Below, piece by piece: positions 54,091 to 63,449 of a stretch of 64,000 nucleotides of DNA. The stretch covers positions 1 to 64,000 of the forward strand of contig JAFDEE010000012.1 in assembly GCA_019310525.1 (NCBI GenBank). Reading direction: 5' to 3'. Below the pieces are notes generated by a model. The model was not told where the DNA came from and did not search any database. It saw nothing but the letters and a program-made list of their open reading frames with translations. The position numbers and the translations under genes were made by a program. The DNA is from Deltaproteobacteria bacterium. Its GTDB lineage: Bacteria > Desulfobacterota > DSM-4660 > Desulfatiglandales > HGW-15. How positions within the stretch are numbered: position 1 is the stretch's first letter; every line of letters starts with the position of its first letter.

Positions 54091-55290
54091 CTAAGGTAAA
54101 ATGATCAAAGGCTCATCCCGGTCCTGCCCGGTTGTGATGTCCTTTTCACTGGAAAATTCATTGGAAAAGGCCTGAATGGGCTCAAGGGTCCTTTCGAGTA
54201 TAAACATCAGAAAGGGATTCGTTTCCAAAAGTGACGATGCTTTCCCCATAGAAGCGGCCGCCACGAGGGATGTCCGGGCCAGTGACTCCTCCCCCATCTT
54301 GAAGAGGACATAGGCCTGCTCCTCGAGACGATACTTTAAAAGGTGACGTCTCTCTTCCGTAAAGTATTCGGCAATGGCCTTTTCCTTGAGCCTCCTGATG
54401 CGTTCCGCCGTTTGTTCTTCAGTGAGAAGAATCAGGCTTTTCTCGACTTCATCGATCTCCTTCAAAAGGGCCTTTGTTGTTTCCAAGTCCAGGAACCAGG
54501 AGGCCATAGTTTTATGGGAGAAAAGGGCTTCCATTCGAGTTGCAGTGAGCACATCATCGGCTATATTTTTCAGGAGGATATGATCGTAAATAGGGGCATG
54601 ATCCAGAGGAGCGGCACTATCCAGGATCCGGGGTCTGAGAGCCAGGTAACGCTGCACGGACTCCGCAGGAGCGGAGCCATGGAAATCGTAAGCCTTTTCG
54701 AGAACGGCTGCGGCGTGGGAGAGGGAAGTTTCAATCACCGCATCGAAATTGCGCAAAAAGATCTCTCGGACTTCTCTAAACTGTTTCCCGCTGCATTCTC
54801 CATAAATAAAATCCGAGATCCCCTGCTCATCGCCCACCAAACCCATTCCAACGTGGTATCCGGCGGGTATCCGAGGCATGGCCACCAAGACGGATCGATT
54901 GCCTGCACCGTCCACCGCGCCAAGCCAGGCACGGGGCTCGGGCCGTCTTGCCTTTAAGGAAGAAAGCCCGGTGCCCTGCTTTTCTTCTTCGATATAGACC
55001 GTGATTCCCTTTTGTTTCAACTTGAATATCGTCTTTTTAAGGATCTTCTGAACGCTTTTCTGTGGAAAAGCTTTTTGGATTGAAGGAATCAATTCCACGG
55101 CCCTGGGAAAATCCAGAGGCATTCTCTCAAGGAAGGCCACGGCCATTGCCGGGCTCGTGATCCGCTCCTGTAAATCTTCAGGAGAAAGGCAGGAAAGATC
55201 CCCGATAAGCTGTTCCAAGCGGGCTTCTTCGCCGGCCGCCAGCGGAGGGAATTCCGGCCTCTTTTTCGACCTTTTCTTTTTCCTTTTCAT
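54091..55290 (-). CDS. Conserved-looking protein of unknown function
   Basis: 399 residues from the ATG at 55290, preceded by GGGAGG; earlier codons are in frame but unlikely. N-terminus very basic (MKRKKKRSKKRPE), then mostly helical, with a short beta-containing centre (AWLGAVDGAGNRSVLVAMPR, about 125-190) and a long helical C-terminal half including DEVEKSLILLTEEQTAERIR. No known motif, signal peptide or membrane helix. Divergent from rnc. Confidence 0.7.
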   Translation of the reverse strand: MKRKKKRSKKRPEFPPLAAGEEARLEQLIGDLSCLSPEDLQERITSPAMAVAFLERMPLDFPRAVELIPSIQKAFPQKSVQKILKKTIFKLKQKGITVYIEEEKQGTGLSSLKARRPEPRAWLGAVDGAGNRSVLVAMPRIPAGYHVGMGLVGDEQGISDFIYGECSGKQFREVREIFLRNFDAVIETSLSHAAAVLEKAYDFHGSAPAESVQRYLALRPRILDSAAPLDHAPIYDHILLKNIADDVLTATRMEALFSHKTMASWFLDLETTKALLKEIDEVEKSLILLTEEQTAERIRRLKEKAIAEYFTEERRHLLKYRLEEQAYVLFKMGEESLARTSLVAAASMGKASSLLETNPFLMFILERTLEPIQAFSNEFSSEKDITTGQDRDEPLIILP

Positions 55291-55468
55291 CAATCCCGCC
55301 TCCCGGGCATTTAGACAGAAAAGATTTATAGCAGAGAGCATCATCAATATCAAACTAAAGATCCCCAGGCGGACCCGCCGGGGTCCCGGGATTTACTTGA
55401 CTTGGGTGTCAGAGGATTTCTATAGTGTCTCTTGTCGAGAAAAAGGTCGAGACAGGGACCAAGCTGAT

Positions 55469-56194
55469 ATGAACCATTCCATTGAAAACAAAGATTTTCA
55501 CGACTTGATGGATAGGCTCGGGTACCGGTTCAAAAATCCAAACCTGCTGGCGGAAGCCTTTCGCCATTCATCCTTTGTAAACGAAATCGGCGAGGAGGAT
55601 GTCCGGGACAATGAACGTCTTGAATTCCTGGGCGATGCTGTCCTGGATCTCGCCATCAGTGATATCCTTATGGAGCTCTTCGACTCAGCAAGGGAAGGAG
55701 ACCTGTCCAAGTACAGGGCATCTGTGGTCAATGAGAAAACCCTGTCCTTGGTGGCAAAAGAGCTCGGGCTGGGAGATTTTCTCCTCCTTGGGAAAGGTGA
55801 GGAATTGACAGGGGGCCGCAGGAAACCGAGTATTCTGGCGGATACCGTGGAGGCCCTTTTGGGTGCCGTATACCTGGACGGGGGCTTCGAGGCGAGTAAA
55901 GAAATCATAAGGCGGTTCTTTACTCCACATCTAGAAAAAATCGTCTCAAGAGAGGGATTGAATGATTTCAAAAGTCTCCTCCAGGAATACACCCAGGCCG
56001 CCTTCAAGACCCGGCCCCAATACGTGCTTGTCAAGGAAAGCGGCCCGGCCCACCGAAAGGTCTTCCGGGTGGCCCTTCGGCTGCAAGGAAAAACAATGGC
56101 CGAAGCGGAGGGAAGAAGCAAGAAAGAGGCGGAGCAGAAGGCGGCGAAGGAGGCGTTTCTTTGTCTAAAAAACGAGCGGGAACTCCTCTCATAG
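55469..56194 (+). CDS. rnc: Ribonuclease III
   Basis: 241 residues from the ATG at 55469; the open frame upstream overlaps the divergent gene. Nuclease domain with NERLEFLGDAVLDLAI and ADTVEALLGAVYLDGG, holding the metal-binding acidic residues, then a C-terminal dsRNA-binding domain (DFKSLLQEYTQ to AEQKAAKEAFL). Processes rRNA and structured mRNAs. Overlaps the next gene by 34 bp. Confidence 0.95.
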   Translation: MNHSIENKDFHDLMDRLGYRFKNPNLLAEAFRHSSFVNEIGEEDVRDNERLEFLGDAVLDLAISDILMELFDSAREGDLSKYRASVVNEKTLSLVAKELGLGDFLLLGKGEELTGGRRKPSILADTVEALLGAVYLDGGFEASKEIIRRFFTPHLEKIVSREGLNDFKSLLQEYTQAAFKTRPQYVLVKESGPAHRKVFRVALRLQGKTMAEAEGRSKKEAEQKAAKEAFLCLKNERELLS

Positions 56195-57225
56195 TTCCTA
56201 TATTCATTCCTAACCAGGGATGCCCCCACCGATGCGTTTTCTGCCAGCAAGAGCGGATCACTGCCTGTTCACACGAACTCGTCTCTACCCGAAGAATCCG
56301 TGACATCGTCGAAACGGCCATGCATTCAAGCGGCTTCCGGACCCGGCGGCCCCGCGAGATCGCATTTTTCGGAGGCACCTTTTCGGGTCTGCCGGTTTCA
56401 GAAATAATCCGGCTCCTGGATGCCGTAAGACCCTACCTGGAAAGGGGAGAGTTTGATTCCATCCGGGTCTCCACCCGCCCCGACACATTGGATGAAGAGC
56501 GGCTCGAGATCTTGAGCCGTTTCGGAGTCTCGACAATCGAACTGGGCGCCCAGTCCATGGATGATGAAGTGCTGGAAAAAAGTCGAAGGGGGCACAGCGC
56601 GGAGGACACCGTAAGGGCCGTCGGACTCCTCAAAGAGCGGGGATTCAAAGTAGGGCTCCAATTGATGCCCGGTCTGCCGGGAGATTCGGAGGCACGTTTC
56701 CGCGACACTATTGAAAAAGTGCTCAAGCTGACGCCTCACATGGTCCGCCTTTATCCGGCGATCGTCATCAGGGGAACCCGGATGGCCCAAATGTTTCGGG
56801 AAGGGACTTACCGCCCCCTGAATCTCGAAGATGCAGTCAGGCTTTGCGCGGATAGTTGTATTCGGCTTGAAAGCCAGGGCATTCCTGTAATTCGGATCGG
56901 CCTCATGTCTTCCTCCTCTTTGCGTGCGGAAGGACAGATTCTGGCAGGACCTTGGCACGAAGCCTTCGGGCACTTAGTCCGTACCATGATCCATCAAAAA
57001 AACATCGGCCCCCTGCTCCCCGAATACGGGATTGCAGAAAAAATCCGGCTGAGGGTCCCCGCGAGGGAAATTTCCCTCGTCCGGGGGCATAGGAATCAAG
57101 GCTTGCACTGGATTAAGAAGAGAACCGGGGCAGGAGCGGTTGAAGTGATCCCTTACGGGATCCATGAGCCGGGGAGGATCAAGGTAGAAATCCTGGAATT
57201 CAAGGAAGGCCGTTTCAAGTCATGA
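56161..57225 (+). CDS. Elp3-like radical SAM protein
   Basis: 354 residues from a TTG at 56161 that has AAGGAGG upstream inside rnc. Radical SAM cluster C21-x3-C25-x2-C28 (NQGCPHRCVFCQQE), then FFGGTFSGLP, ELGAQSMDDEVL and QLMPGLPGDS as in Elp3/YhcC-type enzymes, with a C-terminal extension but no acetyltransferase domain. Placed between rnc and era, so co-expressed with RNA processing genes; a tRNA or other RNA substrate is conceivable but not shown. Confidence 0.88.
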   Translation: MSKKRAGTPLIVPIFIPNQGCPHRCVFCQQERITACSHELVSTRRIRDIVETAMHSSGFRTRRPREIAFFGGTFSGLPVSEIIRLLDAVRPYLERGEFDSIRVSTRPDTLDEERLEILSRFGVSTIELGAQSMDDEVLEKSRRGHSAEDTVRAVGLLKERGFKVGLQLMPGLPGDSEARFRDTIEKVLKLTPHMVRLYPAIVIRGTRMAQMFREGTYRPLNLEDAVRLCADSCIRLESQGIPVIRIGLMSSSSLRAEGQILAGPWHEAFGHLVRTMIHQKNIGPLLPEYGIAEKIRLRVPAREISLVRGHRNQGLHWIKKRTGAGAVEVIPYGIHEPGRIKVEILEFKEGRFKS

Positions 57226-57239
57226 CCATTCCGGTTCGG

Positions 57240-57395
57240 AATGGATTTAGGGTTCCAACGGTTCAAGCGAAAACCATTTCACCTCAAATTCTTTTCTCTC
57301 ACTCGACCTCAGGACCCCTTAAATCCTTGAACCTTATAAAAAACGATCGAACGGCACAGGTTTCTCTCATTCCCCGAATGGGGCAATAAAGGGGT
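57240..57395. repeat. Dispersed repeat and shortened R-box before era
   Basis: GGGTTCCAACGGTTCAAGCG, CTCACTCGACC, TCCTTGAACC, AACGATCGAAC (the AAAGTC part is deleted) and the terminal CATTCCCCGAATGGGGCAAT hairpin. It separates the Elp3-like gene from era. Confidence 0.65.
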
Positions 57396-57411
57396 TACAG
57401 GCAGAAGGGAC

Positions 57412-58314
57412 ATGAAAAAAAACGACAAAGAGAAGTTTTTGTCTGGATTTATCGCCATCGTCGGTCCCCCCAACGTTGGCAAATCGACCCTTCTGAACCG
57501 TCTCTTAGGGCGGAAGGTGGCGATTGTATCCCCCAAACCCCAGACCACACGAAACCGCGTACTGGGGGTGTACCATGAAAAAGGATGCCAAATGGTCTTC
57601 CTGGATACACCGGGAATTCACCGCACCAGGACCCCCCTCCACAAAAGCATGGTTGCCTCGGCCCAAGCGGCCCTTGTGGAGGTGGATCTCGTGACCATGA
57701 TGATCGATATGACCCGCCCCGACGACCCCGAAGCCACCCGCATCCTCAGGGATCTCAAAAGGGTGGGAAACCCCGCCATCCTGGCGATCAATAAAATCGA
57801 CCGCGGGAGTCCGGAACGACTTTTGCCCATCATGGAGACCTTCAGCCGCCTGCACGATTTCAAGGCCATCGTCCCTATCTCAGCCCTCAAGGGAGAAGGA
57901 ATCCGGGAATTCCTGGCTGAACTCAGGGCCAGACTCACACCGGGGCCACCCTTCTTCCCCGAATCCATGACCACGGACCAGACGGAACCCTTTTTGGTCT
58001 CTGAATTCATTCGTGAAAAGGTCTACCTTTTTACCCGAAAGGAACTCCCATACTCAGCGGCCGTCACCGTGGAGGGGATTGAAGAGGCCAAAGGGAGGAC
58101 CTTGATGCGTATCCATGCGAAAATACATGTGGAGTCCGAGTCCCAGAAGGCCATCTTGATCGGCAAAGGAGGAAATATGATCAAGGCCATCGGCCAATCG
58201 GCGAGAAAGGAGATTGAACGGGTCTTCGGGGTAAAAGTCTACCTGGATCTCATGGTCCGGGTAGAGAAAAACTGGAGCAAGGATCCTAAGGCCTTGAGAA
58301 AGTTAGGATATTAG
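57412..58314 (+). CDS. era: GTPase Era
   Basis: 300 residues. G1 GPPNVGKST, G2/G3 PQTTRNRV and FLDTPGIH, G4 NKID, and C-terminal KH domain (ILIGKGGNMIKAIGQSARKE) binding 16S rRNA 3' end. Functions in 30S maturation. Good ribosome site AGAAGGG. Confidence 0.96.
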   Translation: MKKNDKEKFLSGFIAIVGPPNVGKSTLLNRLLGRKVAIVSPKPQTTRNRVLGVYHEKGCQMVFLDTPGIHRTRTPLHKSMVASAQAALVEVDLVTMMIDMTRPDDPEATRILRDLKRVGNPAILAINKIDRGSPERLLPIMETFSRLHDFKAIVPISALKGEGIREFLAELRARLTPGPPFFPESMTTDQTEPFLVSEFIREKVYLFTRKELPYSAAVTVEGIEEAKGRTLMRIHAKIHVESESQKAILIGKGGNMIKAIGQSARKEIERVFGVKVYLDLMVRVEKNWSKDPKALRKLGY

Positions 58315-58430
58315 CAACATCATAGGTGTCTGAAATAGAGTCATTTCACACCTCATGTCTAATAAAATCAGAGAGATACCCATATGTCGGTCCCTTTAAA
58401 ATTCAAATTTTATGGAGGAGGACCCCTTAA

Positions 58431-58462
58431 AAAAAGCCAACCCGGGTAAGGTTGGCTTTTTT
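58431..58462. terminator. Bidirectional terminator between era and the NtrC-type regulator
   Basis: AAAAAGCCAACC/GGTTGGCTTTTTT stem with loop CGGGTAA. T/A runs on both sides mean it can act for era on the plus strand and possibly for the convergent regulator. Confidence 0.88.
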
Positions 58463-58616
58463 CTTTAGGAGGAAAGAGTCTTTTTCTGTTTCGGCTATTA
58501 ATAGAGCAAGATGCTTGCCAAAAAGGTCAAATTAAAAACAATAATTGCAACCTATTGTTATCACTTTGTTTTTCTAGATACTTAAACTGAAACAATTTCC
58601 AAATAAAATTCGCCCG

Positions 58617-58703
58617 GTACAACATTTTGTACCGAAAAACAGGGAATGTCCCCACAGCTATTTGTAATAAGCTGAAATAATTAAACAATTTTCGGTACAA
58701 AAT
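58617..58703. repeat. Inverted repeats with GGTACAA core
   Basis: A palindrome GGTACAACATTTTGTACC (58617-58634) overlaps ATTTTGTACCGAAAA (58624-58638), whose exact inverse TTTTCGGTACAAAAT lies at 58689-58703 just before the stop codon of the regulator gene. It may be a transcript-end hairpin or a small mobile fragment. Confidence 0.55.
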
Positions 58704-58706
58704 ATT

Positions 58707-60077
58707 TTACCCCTCAATCACTATATTGTACTTCTTCATCTTGTGTTGAATGAGGCTCTTGGTGATTCCAAGCCGTTCGGCTGCGTGGGCCTGCACATTG
58801 TTGCTTTCCCTCAAGGCCCTCCGAATCAATTTCTCTTCGATTTCCTCCAGGGTCTTCTGGAGAGGGGCGCCGGGTGGTATGAATTTTTCGACGTCCAGCT
58901 CCGTTTCTCTCTTCGACAGTTCCGGAGGGAGGTCATCGATTCCTATGATCCCATCGCCGTTTAATACAACCGCCCGCTCGACAACATTTTCCAACTCCCT
59001 GACGTTTCCCGGCCAGTGGTAGCTATAGAGGGCCTTCCAGGCCTCAGGGCTCACCTCCACATTCTCCTTTCCCTCGTCCCGGCCGTATTTGTGGATAAAA
59101 TGGTTGACCAGGAGGCGGATATCCTCCATGCGCTCCATGAGGGAAGGCACCTGGATATGGATGACGTTCAACCGAAAATACAGGTCCTCCCTGAAAAGAC
59201 CCTGTGCCACATCCTCCTTTATGTTCCGGTTGGAGGCCGATAGAACCCGGACATCCACCTTGATGGTCTTCGTGCCTCCTACCCTTTCGAACTCCATCTC
59301 CTGGAGCACCCTCAGGAGTTTTACCTGGAGGGATGGAGGCATATCCCCGACTTCATCCAGGAAAAGGGTCCCGCCGTCCGCCAGTTCGAACCGGCCCTTT
59401 TTCATGGCCGACGCCCCGGTAAAAGCGCCCTTTTCATGTCCGAAGAGTTCACTTTCGAGAAGGGACTCGGTCAAGGCCCCGCAGTTGATGGAAATAAAGG
59501 GTTTGTCCCTGCGGGGGCTCTCGTAGTGGATAGCCTTGGCGATGAGTTCCTTTCCGGTCCCGGACGGACCCGTGATAAGCACCGAGGCCCTGGATTGAGC
59601 GACCTTGCCGATTAGATCATAGATCTCCAGCATGGGTTTGCTCTTTCCAATGATGTTGCCGTAACGATAACGGTCGAGAAGTGCCTGGCTGAGCCTGAGG
59701 TTTTCCTTTATGAGGCGGTGGTTTTCAAGGGCCTTTTTGACAGTAAGCTTGAGTTCTTCGTTCCGAAAGGGCTTGGTGATATAATCGTAGGCCTGCCGCC
59801 GCATGGCTTCGACGGCCATCTCGATGGTCCCGTAAGCCGTCATCATGATGACCGGCAGTTCGGGCTTGATCTTCTTGGCCTCTTCGAGGAGTTCCATGCC
59901 GCTCATCCCGGGCATCTTCATATCCGTGATAACGAGATCCAGGTCGGAATCACGGATCATACCAAGGGCTTCCTTGGCATTGTCCGTCGTCCTGATCTCG
60001 TAGCCTTCCGGTCCCAGCAGGGCCTCCAATACCACGAGGTAGTTTTTCTCGTCATCCACGATGAGGATGGTATCCAT
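58707..60077 (-). CDS. NtrC-family sigma-54-dependent response regulator
   Basis: 456 residues: intact receiver (TILIVDDEKNY, phospho-Asp in LDLVITDMKMP, Lys in YITKPF), AAA+ domain (GPSGTGKE, GAFTGA, LFLDEVGD) and Fis-type HTH (NVQAHAAERLGITKSLIQHK). Transcribed 76 bp after the membrane histidine kinase, its obvious partner. Confidence 0.95.
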   Translation of the reverse strand: MDTILIVDDEKNYLVVLEALLGPEGYEIRTTDNAKEALGMIRDSDLDLVITDMKMPGMSGMELLEEAKKIKPELPVIMMTAYGTIEMAVEAMRRQAYDYITKPFRNEELKLTVKKALENHRLIKENLRLSQALLDRYRYGNIIGKSKPMLEIYDLIGKVAQSRASVLITGPSGTGKELIAKAIHYESPRRDKPFISINCGALTESLLESELFGHEKGAFTGASAMKKGRFELADGGTLFLDEVGDMPPSLQVKLLRVLQEMEFERVGGTKTIKVDVRVLSASNRNIKEDVAQGLFREDLYFRLNVIHIQVPSLMERMEDIRLLVNHFIHKYGRDEGKENVEVSPEAWKALYSYHWPGNVRELENVVERAVVLNGDGIIGIDDLPPELSKRETELDVEKFIPPGAPLQKTLEEIEEKLIRRALRESNNVQAHAAERLGITKSLIQHKMKKYNIVIEG

Positions 60078-60153
60078 GGGATTTCGACTCCCCCCTCCCC
60101 CTTAAATTGATAAACTGCGCCCCAAGGGCCCGTTCCTTTCCTTCAGGACGGAC

Positions 60154-61581
60154 TTATGGGTTGCGCGGCAAACGAACCAGGATCCTCGTCCCCTGGTTCA
60201 CCCGGCTTTCAATGGAAATCCGCCCGTTGTGACCTTCCACGATCTTCTTCACGATGGAAAGTCCCAACCCACTTCCCCTTTCCTTGGTGGTGAAAAAGGG
60301 ATTGAAAATTTTCCTCAGGTTTTCGGGACTGATCCCGCAGCCGGAATCTCTAATGGCCACCAGATAATTGCCGTTTCCTTCGCCGACATGGATGTCGATC
60401 CGCCCCCCGTCATCCATGGCCTGTATAGCATTGATGAGGAGGTTCTGAAAGGCCCGGTAGAGTTGGTCATGATCCGCCGACAGTTCCAAGGGTTGCTCCC
60501 CGATGTTATGGCTCACCGTGATCCCCCTTTTCTCCAGTTCCGGTTCAAGGAAGGAAAGGTTCTTCCGAAGGATCTCTCCCAGGTTGCACGGATGAAGATT
60601 GGGTTCCTGGGGTCGAGCGAAATCGAGGAATTCGGTAACGATCTGGTTGAGACGGGTGGATTCCTCCGTGATGACCTCTGAGAGCTTTTTCTGGGTCTCA
60701 TCTGTATTGGGCATGCTCCCCAACAATTCCGCCGTGCTGCGTATAATGCCCAGAGGATTCTTGATTTCGTGGGAGACCCCGGCCACCATCTCACCCAGGG
60801 CAGCCAGGCGTTCCGCCTGGTGGAGTTGGGCCTCCAGTTCCCGCCTCTCCCGGGCCCGTTGCTCGATAACGGTCTCGGCCTTGTGTACAATTAATAAAAG
60901 GACCACGAAAATCAATCCCATGATGAGGATGGAAAGCCCGATGACCAGAAATTGGAACCGCACGATGGATTCATACTGGGGGGTCAGATCCTGGATGAGT
61001 TCGAAGACACCCCCGATGTGTCCTTTGTCCCCTGTGAATGGATCCACGTCCTGGAAAGGGATGTAAGTCCGCAACTTCCGCGTTCCACCCATCTCCAACC
61101 CCAGGCCCCAGAGTTCGAAACTGCTGGATATGAGCCGCGAGGAACTCTCCCCCTTCACTGCCTTCAGGTACCCGGCGGTTTTATTGCACTCTTTACCGAT
61201 TAGTCCCCTATCCGTGCTGTAAGCGATGACCCCCTTTCCGATGTCATAGATGTTGACCAGGTCCACGTTGAAGCCGTGGATGGTGTTTCGGACCACCCGG
61301 TCCATCAGTTCGTACTGTTCCTCTTCCCTCAGACGGATCTGCCCGTATCTCCTGTAAACAGGGATTACGAAATTTTGAAAGACTTGGTGGTTGAGATTCT
61401 GGCCGACCAGAAGGGCGTAATTTTCATAACTCCTCAAGAGAATCTCCTTGGCCTGCTGGGAAATGACCATGGAAAAAGGAAAGCTGAAAATCACCAAAAC
61501 GATGAAGCTCGCCCATGCGAAAAATTTGACCAGACGAAATTGTTTCCCTTCTGAAGGCGCTTTCTGCGAAGCAGGCACCAT
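60154..61581 (-). CDS. Membrane sensor histidine kinase
   Basis: 475 residues from the ATG at 61581 (GAGGA upstream). Two membrane helices (about 20-42 and 218-240) flank an extracytoplasmic sensor of about 175 residues, with CACHE-like features (NYALLVGQNLNHQVFQNF, VNIYDIGKGVIAYSTD). Then the linker, H box GVSHEIKNPLGIIRSTAE, N box LLINAIQAM, and G boxes DSGCGIS and FTTKERGSGLGLS. NtrB/AtoS-type, signalling to the adjacent sigma-54 regulator. Confidence 0.93.
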   Translation of the reverse strand: MVPASQKAPSEGKQFRLVKFFAWASFIVLVIFSFPFSMVISQQAKEILLRSYENYALLVGQNLNHQVFQNFVIPVYRRYGQIRLREEEQYELMDRVVRNTIHGFNVDLVNIYDIGKGVIAYSTDRGLIGKECNKTAGYLKAVKGESSSRLISSSFELWGLGLEMGGTRKLRTYIPFQDVDPFTGDKGHIGGVFELIQDLTPQYESIVRFQFLVIGLSILIMGLIFVVLLLIVHKAETVIEQRARERRELEAQLHQAERLAALGEMVAGVSHEIKNPLGIIRSTAELLGSMPNTDETQKKLSEVITEESTRLNQIVTEFLDFARPQEPNLHPCNLGEILRKNLSFLEPELEKRGITVSHNIGEQPLELSADHDQLYRAFQNLLINAIQAMDDGGRIDIHVGEGNGNYLVAIRDSGCGISPENLRKIFNPFFTTKERGSGLGLSIVKKIVEGHNGRISIESRVNQGTRILVRLPRNP

Positions 61582-61660
61582 GAACGATTTCCTCAACAAA
61601 AAAATTCTCCCTTTGGCGGCTTTTCGGGAGAGCCGGGGAGGCCTTTAAAGATTTCCAATA

Positions 61661-61689
61661 GTTATAACACCTGAATCTGGCATAAACAA
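61661..61689 (-). promoter_or_regulatory. Candidate sigma-70 promoter for the kinase-regulator pair
   Basis: Minus strand TTGTTT (61689-61684), 17-bp spacer, TATAAC (61666-61661), 79 bp before the kinase start. The -35 half lies in a 26-bp motif shared with 33112-33137. Confidence 0.4.
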
Positions 61690-62149
61690 TCTTGAATCTC
61701 CTAAAAAATTTATTAGTGGCCAGGCCCTTAGGACCTACGCCCTGGAGGGAAAGGTAAAAATTTTGACCGCCTCGTGAGGGATGCCAAGCGGTGGAGGCAC
61801 CATACATTGAAAGGGCATGGGGATCTTTTCCTCGTTCCCGGTCTTACGGCCTGGAAGGATGGCTCAAGCAGGGGCCGATGACCCCTTTTCTGGAGTGACC
61901 GGCGGGATTATCAGTGGGGGAAGCCGCAGTTCACCCGCCGAAGGCCGTGACGGAGGCGGAAGATTCAGGCAAAGTCAGGCGTTTTGAAAAGGTCTCGTAT
62001 TGACTTGCCCTGAATCTTCCGTGTAATCTCACGGGACGAAATTCGGCTCGGGTCTCCTCTTTTGACCCGGGCGATCAATCTCCAGGATTGTTTTGAAAAA
62101 CACCCGTTGGGCCATCTTGAACGATCCCGTTCAGAAGGAAAGATAAAGG
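61690..62149 (+). other. Structured non-coding leader upstream of the radical SAM gene
   Basis: No gene. Contains stem CGGCGGG/CCCGCCG (61900-61940) enclosing GTGGGGGAAGCCGCAG, and a near-perfect 20-bp inverted repeat GGAAGATTCAGGCAAAGTCA against TTGACTTGCCCTGAATCTTCC (61958-62020). Could be a regulatory leader or riboswitch-like element; no known class was matched. Confidence 0.4.
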
Positions 62150-63439
62150 ATGGTGACAAGAGACTATGAATTCCTCCCTGCAATGCTCTTTGCCGATGGG
62201 GAGGGCCGCATATATGATCACCCCCATTTACGGATGGTGGGGTTTTCCGGGGACACCCCCTGTCTCCCGGAAAGGGAGGACCTGGTTCTTCTACCTGAAT
62301 TCAGCAAACTCTTCTTCCTCCCGAAATGCCCTCCCTTGGGGCTGAACCCCGACACGGGGAAAATCGAGGTTGTGCGGGAGACCGAGATAGAAGGTAAAAA
62401 CGCACCTTGCTTTGCCGTCGCCGCCTTTCTGGAACCCGGAATGGTCCGCACACATCTCCCCGCCGCGGATTACCGGGCCAAGGATTACGTACTCCCCATG
62501 TGGGCCTATACCGCCGTAGGATTCAAGGATGATCGATACTGGGCCTCGGCCTTCAGGATCGAGTATAACCATCGCTGGGATCCCCGCCGTTATGACGACC
62601 TTGAGCTTGTCCCGGCCATCGAGTCTTTTCAAAATAAATACCCCGCAGGCCCCCTGACCCGGCATCTGATTGACTGCGCCACCCTGAATCACTGCTTTGC
62701 GGCCAAGAACCTCTTCATGAAACGATGGGAAGCCCCCCTCCCCGTCAGCCGCACCTGTAACGCAGAGTGTCTGGGTTGTCTTTCCCTTCAAGGTTATGGC
62801 TCCTGCGAGGCGTCCCACCACCGCATTTCCTTCCGCCCCTCCAGGGAAGAGATCGTGGATCTGGCCGTTCGCCACCTCGAGGAAGCCCCCGACGCCATCG
62901 TGAGCTTCGGTCAGGGATGTGAAGGGGAACCCCTTATGGAATACCGGCTCATCGCGGAAAGCATCCGCGAGATTCGGAGACGCACCGGGAAGGGCACCAT
63001 CAACCTCAACACTAATGGATCCAGGCCCGAGCGGGTCCGGGAAATCGCCCGAAGCGGCCTGGACTCGATCCGGATCAGCCTGTGCAGCGCGAGGCCGGAG
63101 GTCTACCGGGCCTACACCCGGCCAAGGGGCTTCGATTTCGAGGATGTCCTCCAATCCATCTCCCTATCCCGGGAAATGGGCCTCTACACCATGGTCAATT
63201 ACCTGGTCTTCCCGGGGATAAGCGACCAGGAAGAGGAACTTACCGCCCTCGAGAAACTGGTGGAAAGAACGGGGGTCCAATTCATCCACTTGAAAAACCT
63301 GTGCATAGACCCGGAACTTTATCTAAGAAGCATACCCAGAACGGATTCACCCGCCATGGGTATGAGGCAGCTGGCAGGAATTGTTAAGAAAAATTTACCG
63401 GAAGTCGAGTTGGGGTATTTCAATCGGGCCGTAAGGTGA
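62150..63439 (+). CDS. Radical SAM protein with unusual N-terminal domain
   Basis: 429 residues. The radical SAM cluster is late: C203-x3-C207-x2-C210 (SRTCNAECLGCLS), followed by IVSFGQGCEGEPLM, TINLNTNGS, SIRISLCS and MVNYLVFPG. The N-terminal 195 residues (VTRDYEFLPAMLFADGEGRI onward) have several cysteines (38, 60, 87) and no domain I recognise. No SPASM-type cysteine cluster at the C-terminus. Start preceded by AAGGAAAG. Substrate unknown. Confidence 0.85.
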   Translation: MVTRDYEFLPAMLFADGEGRIYDHPHLRMVGFSGDTPCLPEREDLVLLPEFSKLFFLPKCPPLGLNPDTGKIEVVRETEIEGKNAPCFAVAAFLEPGMVRTHLPAADYRAKDYVLPMWAYTAVGFKDDRYWASAFRIEYNHRWDPRRYDDLELVPAIESFQNKYPAGPLTRHLIDCATLNHCFAAKNLFMKRWEAPLPVSRTCNAECLGCLSLQGYGSCEASHHRISFRPSREEIVDLAVRHLEEAPDAIVSFGQGCEGEPLMEYRLIAESIREIRRRTGKGTINLNTNGSRPERVREIARSGLDSIRISLCSARPEVYRAYTRPRGFDFEDVLQSISLSREMGLYTMVNYLVFPGISDQEEELTALEKLVERTGVQFIHLKNLCIDPELYLRSIPRTDSPAMGMRQLAGIVKKNLPEVELGYFNRAVR

Positions 63440-63449
63440 GATGCTTATC

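Noticed and set aside
58410-58470. Tiny frame MEEDPLKKANPGKVG before the terminator
   Set aside because: It is read across the terminator hairpin itself and has no downstream gene on that strand to regulate.
61890-61960. Possible cobalamin riboswitch before the radical SAM gene
   Set aside because: GGGGAAGCCG recalls the B12 core, but the rest of the conserved core and the B12 box GCCACTG are missing.
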